Assembly (NCBI GenBank): GCA_019828545.1
Contig: JACVRA010000192.1
Location: 434,001-498,000 of the forward strand
DNA length: 64,000 nt
Direction of reading: 5' to 3'
DNA from: Paracamarosporium sp. OC-R06-R3
Lineage: Eukaryota; Ascomycota; Dothideomycetes; Pleosporales; Didymosphaeriaceae
This document shows positions 21,893-32,543 of this stretch, piece by piece. Under the pieces are notes generated by a model. That model was not told the DNA's origin. It worked only from the letters and a program-made list of their open reading frames with translations, and searched no databases. Each line of letters begins with the position of its first letter. Position 1 is the first letter of the stretch. The position numbers and the translations under genes were made by a program.

Positions 21893-24476
21893 ATGTCGTC
21901 CACGTCCAAATCGCGCAAGAGCTCAACGGCGGAGCAGGCGCCAGACCTAAGCATCACCGCCGACGACGAGATCCACCTGCATACTGCTGGTTACAACGAA
22001 TCCTCCGAACGCGAAGTGATCAATAGTATGGCGCGATTCCGGTCCTCGCCCCTCGACTTCATCCGTGAAGTCTCTCTCCACGTCTCGGGCACAGGATGGC
22101 GCTCTTACGATGATGTTGTTGGACAACCAATCTTCTACCCCGGTTTCTCGGAGAACATGAAGGCCATGGTGCTCAACAATTCCATGCTCGTCAATAAAGT
22201 ACGCGATCTTGCGGCGCGGAGAGTAGAAGTTGAGGCCAGAGAAGGACTGCTAGGAGAGAAGGTCATGAATGGTGTGGAGCAGGCTGGCAATAGTGACAGG
22301 AAGGAGAGGCGGCGGATACAAATCGAAGAGAGTCTCATGGAAGTCAGTGAGACGTTGACGGATAACATGATCTGCAAGATGGAATCCAAGCGCTTCATCC
22401 GTGGCGCGTACTATCTCGCCACGCAGCTCTTGACCCGCGCATACCATCAGGGCGTACACGTTTCGAGCGAGGAAGTTCTCCGCCTACGCGCTGTCGCTGA
22501 AAAGGCAGCAAAGTCCAAACACGCCATCATCTTCCTCCCTTGTCACCGCTCCCACGTCGATTATGTCTCCCTCCAGATTATATGCTACCGGCTTGGACTG
22601 GCGCTTCCTACTGTTGTTGCGGGAGACAATTTGAACTTCCCAGTTCTAGGATCGTTCCTGCAACATGCGGGTGCGATGTGGATACGCAGAAGTTTTGGAG
22701 ACGACCAACTATATCAGACGCTCGTGCAAGCTTATATAGACACACTGCTACAGAACGGGTTCAACTTAGAGTGCTTTGTGGAGGGAGGGAGAAGTCGTAC
22801 GGGCAAATTATTGCCGCCTAAGTTTGGTATCCTGAGTTATATGCTGGACAGTGTCGCGAGTGGGAGGGTAAAAGACGCGATTATCTGCCCAGTCTCGACG
22901 CAGTACGACAAAGTCATTGAGGTTGAGTAAGTACATCGAATGGGTTCGCGGATATGAAAATGACCGCTAATCGCGAACAGGTCGTACATCAGTGAACTTC
23001 TGGGCCAGCCCAAACCGAAGGAAAACCTGAAAGACTTTCTGTCAGCATCTTCTGTACTTTCGTTGAAATTGGGTCGCGTCGACGTCCGCTTCCACGAGCC
23101 GTGGTCCCTGAAACGTTTCATCGATGAGCAGCAGGGCCGCTTCAACAAGCTTCCACAACAGCTTGATATCAAAGATCAACGACTACGATTACTACGCACA
23201 TTAGGCTTCAAGGTCTTGAGTGAGATCAACGACGTTTCGGTCGTGATGCCGACTGCACTTGTCGGTACGGTTTTGTTGACGTTAAGAGGAAGGGGCGTGG
23301 GCAAGTCGGAATTGATCAGAAGAGTAGAATGGCTTAGCGAGCGTGTCAGAGCGCAAGGAGGAAGAGTCGCACATTTTGCTAGTCTACCGACAAGTGTTGT
23401 TGTAGAGAGAGCTCTTGAGGTTCTTGGTCCTGGACTTGTAGGTCTGGTCCCAGGCCTACCGGAAGAGACCTACTACGCCGTGGATAGGTACGTAACCCGT
23501 CACCCTCCAGGATTTTCTCCCTTGATGAGTTCGCTTACTGATACCTACATACAGATTCCAGCTTTCCTTCTATCGCAACATGACCATCCACCTCTTCGTT
23601 CTCCAAGCCCTCGTCTCTGCCGCCCTCTACACCTCCGTCAAACAAGGCGGCTCCCCCTCCCACCAGCGCATTTCCTTTGCTGCCCTACGTGACCAAGTGT
23701 CTTTCCTCTCGCAACTCTTCCGTGGTGAATTCATCTTCCCGACCGAGGGACTGGACTACAACCTTTCGAAGACGCTCGCCCTCCTTGAAGCAGACAACGT
23801 CATAGAAGTCACGCAGGATCCTAACAACACCGAAATCGTGGAGTGGGTCGATCTGAGCGACAAAGAAAGAGAGCAAGGCCGCGAGAATTTCGACTTCTAC
23901 TGTTTCTTGATCTGGCCTTTTATCGAGGCGGCGTGGCTCGGCGCAATCAGCCTGTTAATGTTGACACCACCAGTGGGGAGAGAAGCGAAGGACAGTTGGT
24001 TGCCGCTGAAGAACGTGCAGGACAGGGCTCAAATATTGGGGAAGACGCTGTATCATCAGGGCGACCTGTCTTATTTTGAAGCCGTGAATAAAGAGACGCT
24101 AAAGAACACATACGAAAGATTCGAGGAAGAAGGCATGATCCTAGTTGCCAAATCCAAAGACAAGAATACCCCTACTACGATAAGGTTGGCCGATGAATGG
24201 CTACCTTCTAGGGATTCGAAGGGAAATGTAAAGGCTGAGGGCCCACTCTGGCTTTTTGCTGAGAGAATCAGCATTTCTAGGAGAGAGGGAAAGAATCGGA
24301 GGGACGGCGCGACTGTGCAAACCAGGGTGCTCAGTCTCGCTGACAGGGTTGGGTCTGAACTGTGGGAAGGGGGCACCGCGGTGGCGGCCAGGGATAAAGA
24401 GGCAGAAAGTGCCGCTGCGAAAGCAAAGAAAAGGAGAGGAAAGACGAAGTTGGCTGTCCCAGCATCAAAGCTTTAG
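21893..24476 (+). CDS. PlsB/GNPAT-like glycerolphosphate or DHAP acyltransferase with SKL tail
   Basis: Three exons, 21893..22926, 22981..23487, 23555..24476, give 820 aa. The acyltransferase block lies in exon 1: HRSHVDY (His218, Asp223, the HX4D catalytic pair), VAGDNLNFPVLGSFLQHAGA, and FVEGGRSRTGKLLPPKFG near residue 296, then DAIICPVSTQYDKVIEVE. These motifs place it with PlsB-type glycerol-3-phosphate and GNPAT dihydroxyacetone-phosphate acyltransferases. They differ from the shorter PlsC type and from yeast Gat1/Gat2. The protein ends in SKL, the canonical peroxisomal targeting signal 1, preceded by a Lys/Arg-rich tail. Peroxisomal acylation of DHAP or glycerol-3-phosphate is therefore the best guess (inference). 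The C-terminal half holds a long helical region including LIWPFIEAAWLGAISLLMLT. Confidence 0.88.
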
Positions 24477-25242
24477 ACCAGTGAGGTCGACGAAGAGATC
24501 ATTGAGTGTGTCAATACATGATTGTAGTAACGATGTACAGTCCAGTGTATTCTGCGAAGACTTTGTGGATACTTGGTTAAGACTACAGGGGAGACTATAT
24601 TCCGGGAGACAACATCCCTAAATGGAGATAGCGTTGTAATGAACCAAACTACGAACGATAGATAGATAGAGCGGCTAGTTGTGAAAGTTGAGAATACTTC
24701 CAACCCTGCATGTACAGTTTTTGGTTGCTTGCGACTCTCCCAAGGCTAAACATCTCACCAGTCGATTAAAGCTTCTGACCTCAGATTGCCTTGCGAATCG
24801 TAATCTGTGTTGCAATCGTCGTTAGGCAAATGGCGGGAAAACAAGCAGCAGCGCCGCGTCCGAACAACATCTTTTGCTCGAAGAGTAAGTCGAGTGAAGA
24901 GCATCGACAACATTAAGAACAGAGCAATAGCTTGAGATATAGCTTGAGGTGCATTTAAACGGTGTAGTGCAACCCAGAGTCTGATTCTGATGACCGTGAG
25001 TTAGTCGTAGGCCACGTTGGTGGTTACGGTCGTCACGCGCGTGCTGAACTCTAGGAATGCCGCGCTTTACCCATCAAACTCTTGTTAAACAGCATCTTCC
25101 AGATGTGTCTAAATGTTGCTTTCTCTACTTATATGACTAGTCGGGATTGAGACAGGAAAGTAGAAAGACATTCCGCATATTGTTACAACGCTTGCAGCCA
25201 AAGCTTAAGGATGGAGAAGAGACACAGCGAATTGAGTAACAA

Positions 25243-25460
25243 TTAAAACCATGTAAGCAGAAAGGCCTTGTTGAACAACCATGGATTGACGTTCCGCGCG
25301 TGCATAGCCTCAGGCGTGGTCCTCCCGCCCGTGCAGTCCCGCACGTTCTCGGCCGTCGAGCCAGTTAACTCCATTGCCATGTTCCATCCACCGCAACACC
25401 TCCACTCTATCCTTGCAGTTATCGTCCGCCAACAAGCGTCCAAACACCACTCAAGTCCGT
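25243..25460 (-). other. Possible coding fragment, Cys-rich, unrecognised
   Basis: The minus-strand frame holds a segment reading ELTGSTAENVRDCTGGRTTP and then EAMHARNVNPW, with several Cys and Trp residues, which looks more like protein than random sequence. It lacks a clear ATG near its start, has a stop just upstream, and no partner exon was found. It may be a relic or one exon of a small secreted protein. I could not identify it. Confidence 0.25.
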
Positions 25461-26519
25461 AGAAACATCAGATCATACAAAACTCTCCACAGAAGTATGG
25501 TCGCAGCAACTGTCAGTTCGGGTTCGCACCGTCCGAGGAGGATAGCGACTCTCGATTCGTCGTGACAAGTCGACTGTAACCAGTCAACCCCGGATGTACG
25601 AACACGCGTGCCCCGGTCAGTCCGTTTGCCGAAACGCAGCATGAAGCTAAGGAAACGCTCGATGCTCCCAAACGGGTAGCCGCCGCGACTCGCACGATCT
25701 CGTTTGTCAAAGGCCGAGGAGGTGGAGCGATGGAGCCCGCTGGGTGCTGGTCTAGGCGAAACGTGTTCCAGGCGCCTTGCGGGGCGCATGTACCTGAGGT
25801 AAATGCTTGATTTGCTTGCCGTGAGGCCTTGCCAAACTTAGCGTTGACGTTGCCCCCAAAGGACGGGCGTTTCGCGTGTCCAAGGCCTGACAAGCTTGAA
25901 ACGCCACAACAGTTGGCGTCTACACTGTAAGCAGTCGGCGAGTCGAGCGACTAGCAACAATAAGCCAGCAGCGTCAAATTCCATCCGGGCCTTGAGTACA
26001 TTGTGTACAAAGTCCAGTGGTCTCTATGGCTTAGCAAAATCACTTAGGCATTTACAGCAACACCGGCTTCCGGCTTCCGTGGCTGCGGCGCGATGCTGAA
26101 ACAGAGTTGCTAAGCTTTCCAGCCCCTGTTCTGCACCCGCACCAATCGACTCCACATTTCTTCAACACCAACCCCCATGCACAAAGCAGAACGCGTATGA
26201 GGCGGAAAATCTGTCGCGGAGGCCTCGTGTCTCGCCATCCAATCAGTCATCTTCTCACCGAGCACGGTGCCTGTTCTGGCAGTCGGCTAGCCAGGTTCTG
26301 GCCATCTACCTGACCGTCTTACGAATGCTTAGCATGATCAACTCCAGGATGGCTCAAGTCGGCGGCACACAGCGCCTCTGTTTGCAAATGCTTGTCTTCC
26401 CGCCAGTCCCGACTTAGTAGCCGGCTTCGCCTCCTCGTCTAACTCTGGCTTGCACGTTCATGCGTCAGAATGTGTCTTAGAGTCGAGTTTCATCGGGATT
26501 GCTCCTGACGTGCCCCTCC

Positions 26520-26700
26520 TAGACACCTTTGCAGCTTCGCCTTCTTTCTTTAAATCAGAGCTTCGTCGCTCCTTGAGTGTTTCTTCTCCACCTTCAGGCC
26601 GAGCCTTTCTGTTTCTTTTTTCGAGGGAGTAGCAGTCTACTCTTCTTTTCTCTTCCTTCTTTCCTTCATACTTATTCTACAGACCATTTTCCTTCTTTTT
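26520..26700 (+). promoter_or_regulatory. Pyrimidine-rich core promoter/leader of the aspartic protease
   Basis: Dense CTT/TTC runs with a CTTTAAATC AT-element near 26546 precede the ATG at 26731. CT-rich leaders are common at strongly expressed secreted-enzyme genes of filamentous fungi. Assigned by composition only. Confidence 0.4.
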
Positions 26701-26730
26701 GTCTTGGCTGCCGGTCAGCATTATTCCAGC

Positions 26731-28048
26731 ATGGCAACCCTCCGCATCATATTCTTCGTCACTCTTTTGGCGGCCATTGTCTTGGCTGCTCCCGCGCCAG
26801 CAAAGATCAAGAAGCGGTCCTTCAAGGTCCCCCGACACATTAATGCGCCTGTCCACGCCCGTGGTCTCAATGGAGGCGCTGCTGTCCGAAAAGTGTTCAA
26901 CAAATACAACCTCAAGGGTGGCTTCATCGCGCAAGAGAAGTCGGGGAAGTTCACAGGCTTCCGCATAGACGCCAACAATGCTACGGCGAATGGATCTGGC
27001 ACCGTCGCTGCGAACCCAGGAGAGAATGCTGCTCTCTTCCTCTCACCCGTCGATATTGGTGGTCAGACCCTGAACTTGGATTTCGATTCTGGCTCTTCAG
27101 ATCTGTATGTGATTTCTGATCCTATGGATCTATTAACTAACGGTTTTTAGCTGGGTTTTCAGCACCGATCTCCCTCAGCAGGCCACCACCGGTCACGGCG
27201 TTTACGACAAAACTAAGTCGGCTACCTTTAAGGAATTGACTGGTGCCCAATGGCAGATCTCTTACGGTGACGGCTCTGGTGCTGCCGGAACAGTCGGTAC
27301 GGACGCGGTTACTATTGGTGGTGTCACTGTTCAGAATCAGGCTGTGGAGCTTGCCAACGCTGTTTCGCGATCCTTTGTCCAGGACACCAACACCGACGGT
27401 CTTGTTGGTCTTGCCTTCTCTACTCTCAACACCGTCAACGATGGCACCAAGAAAACTCCCCAAAAGACCTTCTTCGACAACGTCATGGGTGACCTAGATC
27501 TGCCCGTGTTTACTGCTGATCTGGATCCCGATGGTACTGGTGTTTATGAATTCGGAAAGATCGATGCCACTAAATTCCAAGGCGAAATGGCGTGGATACC
27601 TGTCAATGCCACTTCCGGTTTCTGGCAATTTCCCTCTGCAAAATTCGCGGTTGGTGACCAGGTTGTCGACAACCCGACTGCTTCTCAGGCCATTGCCGAC
27701 ACCGGTACCTCTCTCCTCCTTGTCGATCAGGACGTTGCCGAGGCGTACTACTCCCAAGTTCAGGGTGCGCAGCTTAGCGCTCAGGTCGGTGGTTTCATCT
27801 ATCCCTGTGACGCAACTCTTCCAGACATGTCTGTTGCCATTGGTGACACGTACATGGCCAAGATTCCTGGCAACCAGATCACCTTCGCCACGGTTGACGA
27901 GGCCAACACCACTTGCTTCGGTGGTGTACAGGGCAACCAGGGTGCTGGTCTTCAGATCTACGGCGACACTATGTTCAAGGCGCAGTTCGTCGCCTTCAAT
28001 GGCGGCAACCAGTCGCTTGGTTTCGGAGAGAAGCCCCCGGTTGCTTAG
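26731..28048 (+). CDS. Secreted pepsin-like aspartic protease (A1 family)
   Basis: Two exons, 26731..27104 and 27151..28048, with a 46-bp phase-2 intron, give 423 aa. The ATG chosen is the first in frame; it starts a signal peptide (LRIIFFVTLLAAIVLAAPA). A basic propeptide of about 70 residues follows, including KIKKRSFKV. The catalytic aspartates are Asp119 in LDFDSGSSDLW and Asp308 in IADTGTSLLLVD; the flap Tyr is in ISYGDGSGAAGTV. A Cys pair in the C-terminal lobe (PCDATLPDMS and TTCFGGV) is typical of the aspergillopepsin/penicillopepsin group. The enzyme is expected outside the cell at acid pH, degrading proteins for nutrition. Ser in place of Thr after the first catalytic Asp (DSGS) occurs in the family and should not abolish activity. 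Confidence 0.94.
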
Positions 28049-28619
28049 AGGGCCTGATACGATACCCATGTGCGCGAACATATGCTTGTCATTTAGCGGC
28101 ATTGCACTGCGTGTTCACTGTTGATATGCTTGGCCTGAAGGGCAACTGTTCTGTACATAATAATTTCTTTGGTCTGGAGGCATACGTGCTTGAGGAAATA
28201 GATAGCATAAGATGCGTAGCATGATCTATGCCTTCCAATCGAGCAGATAGAACAAATCTACTGCAAAGTCAATGTATTCTCGTTGCTTGATGTATGCACT
28301 CCGTGACAATGTGGGCCGGTATGGCGTCGCATGAATCCGCTTGGTCTATGTGAAACGCGCTTAGATATTCAAATGCATCCGATATACTGTCAATGCTTTG
28401 AATCATGCTGTGAAGGTAGGCTTAATGGTGAGCGTGGGATGCTTCCGCTCTTGCCTGAATGCGTCTCCACGTGCACGCTAGTCGCTCCTTCCATAGCATC
28501 GCGAACGCGCTCTAGGCACTTTTCGCGCTTCTTGAAACTGTCGCCATCGTATCTCGCTTCTGTTGTCATTACGATCCCGCAATTGTCCTGGTCATCCGGC
28601 GTGCGTTGTTATAACAAGC
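28049..28619. other. Intergenic region
   Basis: 3' flank of the protease and promoter of the DUF7102-like gene. No recognisable feature. Confidence 0.5.
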
Positions 28620-31600
28620 ATGGAGCTCGACCTGGAGCTTGATGTCATCGATTACGAACCGACTGTGATTGAGTACGCGCGGTTTCACGGGTTATGTAGC
28701 GACTACACCCAAGAAGTTCTACAATTCGATAACATTGTCCCACCTCCGGACAAGGCTTGGGATTTGGATCTGGGGGATCCCAATGATGCTCCTTTGCTCA
28801 CTAACCCTGCAGATGACTTGATTAAGGAGCGACTTGCAGTCAGTAAGGAAGCTGCCATGTTACTTAAATCTCTACACTCTCTGCAAGAATCGCCGGCTGG
28901 TTTACTGCTGATACCGAATGGGAGAAAACGGATTCTCCGCCTCAAGCAAGAACTTCCGATTCTGCAAACTGACCATGAGCTTGATATGTTGGCATTCGGT
29001 AGTGTGGTAGAACTGAGCTTCACGGATCTAAAGATACCGCTTGAACCAACCGATGAGCACAATGAAGGCATTGAGTGGTCATCAAGATACTCTGCCTTCT
29101 TGGCACAGTGGGAAGAACAGGCAAAAAACGAAAAGTTTGGCGTGTCGAAGGAATCCCTGTGGTATCTTCAGGATGCGATCAAGGACTCTTACTTACGCGA
29201 AGATTTTGAAAAGATTATGGAGGAGAGCTTGCACTATCAAAAGGTGAATGAGGATGGGCCTCATAGAGAGCTTGCTAACAAGAACAGCACACCGCAATAC
29301 AGCCAGTTACACCACCGCTACTTCCATCATCACCGCCCTTTGCGCCGTACGTACCTTCATTGCCTGGGAATCACCTAGACTTGATCTCAGATGATTCAAA
29401 CTCGACTACCGTAGAAGCGAAAATGTTAGAGGAGCAGATTATGGGTGCAGATGCCCTTACCCGACATGATTCGGATGGGAGTGATTTAATGTTGCTAGAC
29501 ATGGTCGATGCAGGCGATCATGAGTCGTTGCTAGACAACTTAAACTCACCATCCACAAAACGAAAAGCATCACATCTGAAACTTGAGGGGCCGCTCACAC
29601 CACTTATGTTCTCTGAATCACCAATAAAGAAGCTGAAGACGGTCTCATTTGCTGAGATGCTCGTGGAATATATTCCTGCTTCCCCTTTGAGCTACCAAGA
29701 TAACAATGGCAACGGCCTAGATTTTAAGCCAACAGATGGGAATGAACTCGAACTTCCTTCCCACTATGAGAATGGCGACTATATATTGAACCCGGAAGAT
29801 GATTATGCTTTTTACAAGGAAGTCATTGAACCTCAGGCGGAAGATGCTAACTGGAGGGTCGAAAACGAAAAACTCTCAGCGGCTGATACGACGAGAAGAA
29901 TGCAGGTTCCGCATGTAGAATTTCGATTGCCGACTCCGCCTTGGGATGAGTTTACCCGTAGCAAGACATATAAAGCATCTGAGACGGAAATGGATGCTCA
30001 GGCGCGACTCCTGCAGTGGGTGAAGCGCAATCATATGAGGTCAGCAACATCCTGGCATGGGATATCAGAACTTGAGAGGACGCTTCCATTAGCACCCTTC
30101 TCACTTGATTCAGCAAAAATCTCGATCGAAGAGAAGCTTCATGGGGAAGACGTCTTGGTCGAGATGCTTGCTGATAGAACCGACGGGATAGCCACAAGCT
30201 TTACTGATATGTGGAAGCGGGACAGTCTCCGTATTCTTGAAGACAGAGAACAAGACGAGGAAACCTTGCAGCCTGCTAAGCTGGGAGAATGCAAGGACAT
30301 TGACACTCTGATCAAGTGTCGGCAGCTTGAAATGCAGGAAACCGCTGGCGATCATGAAACCGTGACTCGAAAGTCACCATCATCGACCGCTATTGCTGAG
30401 AGCGTAGAACCTCGAAGCGAAGTACTCGAAAGCCGTCATAGGAAGAACGGAGCACTGGTAGCACTGGGGAACGCTAAACCCCAAACAATCGAATCCCATC
30501 ACAAAGACTTCAAATTGACTTCTGCTCAATGGAAGCCTGTCAAAAAACAAGAGCGAGACACGGGTCTCATGTTTGGTGGCAAGTTCTCCGCAACAAGAGC
30601 TCTGGATAATTTTATGGCCCTCTATGGGATGACGGCAAAGCCAAACCTAGATGACAAAGAGGATCATGTACCAGAGCGACCTCCCGCACCTCCACTTCCT
30701 TCGTCTGTTCCTCCAATGAGACAAACTTGGAACGATACCAATGAGATACTAGAGATGGATGTCGATCCAGACTTAGGAGCGACACGAAGGCCACTCGATC
30801 TGCCGCCACTACCTGAGATTATGCCACCCTGCTCATTTGTTATTTCATCAGCATTATTGCAGCGACGAAGCCTTTCCAAGCAGATTGAGCGCTTGTATCC
30901 AGATGCGGAGTTCGTGAGCCGAGACTTCGATTCACAATATGCAGCAAGCAAGGAAGCAGATCTTATCTTGTCTCCCTCCACAGGCCTCATAGTAACAACG
31001 CTACAGCAACTAAAACAACGAGCTCTACCAGGCCAACCAGATCGCTCACCTGTCAAGGAACGAATGATTGCGCTCCACTCTATGTACGAACGAATCGTAG
31101 TCTCGGTTAGCGAAGGATTAAGCCGAGAGCGAGAGGAGCAGGCCTCTGCCCAATGCTTCGACGATAGGGACCAGGAAACTATCATCGAATACAAGAGAAT
31201 CGCTGCTCTTATGGGTGGCGAGGTGCTTATTCGGTATGTGCCTGGTGGAGAACGAGCTCTCGCTCAATCAATTGTAAGCGAAATGGCACAATTTGGTCTG
31301 CCGCATGGGTCCAAAGATATTGGTGATATCAAGCTTCTCCCAGATCAAACCACTGTCAGTATCTCTACATCTGCATGTTTTCATTCTATGTCTAACGTTC
31401 TAAGTGGGAGCTCTTTCTGCGTCGCGTGGGCCTTAATGCTTTTGCCGCCCAAGTTATACTGGCCCTACTCAAGGATCCAGTCGATTGGTCACACCCTTCT
31501 TGTGATGTGGCTGACGCAACGCCTAACCAGATGCAGACATGTGGATTGCAGACATTCTTATTCATGTCAGCCAAGAACCGTGTGCAAAACTTCCAGGCGG

Positions 31601-31686
31601 TGCTGGGTGGTAGCAGGATCTTGATGAGGGTCAGCCTGCTGCTGGACGAGTCATGGCTCAGTGCTGTCCATGGCTTCCGCATGTGA
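28620..31686 (+). CDS. DUF7102-like protein with XPF-like and helix-hairpin-helix C-terminus
   Basis: Three exons, 28620..29243, 29303..31354, 31405..31686, give 985 aa. Intron 1 (59 bp, GCTAAC branch) is needed to bypass a stop and gives VTPPLLPSSPPFAPYVPSL; intron 2 joins LLPDQTT to WELFLRRVGLNAFAAQVILA. The N-terminal 200 residues are mixed acidic and helical; the middle about 450 residues are disordered and acidic. From about residue 610, PPCSFVISSALLQRRSLSKQ, then DLILSPSTGLIVTTLQQLKQ, YERIVVSVSEG and VLIRYVPGGERALAQ follow the beta-alpha order of an XPF/Mus81-type nuclease fold. WELFLRRVGLNAFAAQ then resembles a helix-hairpin-helix. The catalytic ERKxxxD motif is absent, so a pseudonuclease is likely. 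The domain label is recalled, not searched; a meiotic Zip2/SHOC1-like role is a hypothesis. Confidence 0.75.
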
Positions 31687-32543
31687 TGGAGGCCCAACAA
31701 CACAGGCACAAAAAGAACGTGGTGGGTTGTTCTTAAGTCTAAAAGTGTAACAATGTTGCTCCTAAGGCGCTAATATTGTATGGTAAAGCATGCAGGTTTT
31801 CACTTCTCTGGTCAGTTGCCAATGCAGCTTTGCGACTGCGTTTACCCCGTCATGACAGGCGAACTGGGAAGAATGTACAACGACAGTCGACTCCCGAGCC
31901 ACTCGTACATTTTTAACCAGAATACATGCTTGCAAATGTCAGTAGTTATGTTTATTGCGACGCTCCTATCCACTTACCAGGCGCCCTCGAACCGTACATC
32001 CTAGGAAATGACACATCAACTGGGCGTTCTATCTCCGGGCACTTGATTTTAATCTGCGCATACGCATTGTAAGCTGCGCCACTGTGCACGCAGAACACAC
32101 GCACACGTACTTTACCCTCAATAGAGATTCCCCCGGCGGCGTGGCAAAAGGGATGGTGAAGTGTATGTCCGTTTGATCGCGCGTATAGGTCAAGTAGGTG
32201 CCGTTATTTGCGATTTGAACTACGGATTTGATAAGCCGCCATAGCACTGCTCCCGCTCCTGCTCCTATGTTTGCTCCTCTTTCTGCTCTTACTTTTGCTA
32301 TTATGTAGAAGGTCACGATATGTCTGCTTTGCCACATGGTCACGTGGTAATGTAGTTCCTACCCCGCCTAGTCACGCCACTCAGCCTTCAGCTTAGGACA
32401 TCAACAATCAACACACTTGCACAACTTTATCCTAGGGGCACAGCATCATTCCCGGTGGCGCAGTAGCGACGAAGCATAAAAGGAGTTCTTCTATCGTTTG
32501 CAGCGAGTGCGCTTCCACTACCGTTCCAAATACTGCTGCGACG
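31687..32543. other. Intergenic region
   Basis: Promoter of the TPR gene and 3' flank of the DUF7102-like gene. A TATA-like CATAAAAG lies at 32475-32482. No other gene seen. Confidence 0.5.
32475..32482 (+). promoter_or_regulatory. TATA-like element of the TPR gene
   Basis: CATAAAAG, 62-69 bp upstream of the start codon at 32544. Motif and position only. Confidence 0.35.

Larger units (their letters stand above)
24477..26730. other. Long intergenic region upstream of the aspartic protease
   Basis: About 2.25 kb with no confident gene. A coding-like fragment on the minus strand (25243-25460) is listed separately. A CCAAT pentamer occurs near 26239. A pyrimidine-rich tract runs from about 26520 to 26700. 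No tRNA or transposon is recognised. Confidence 0.5.
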
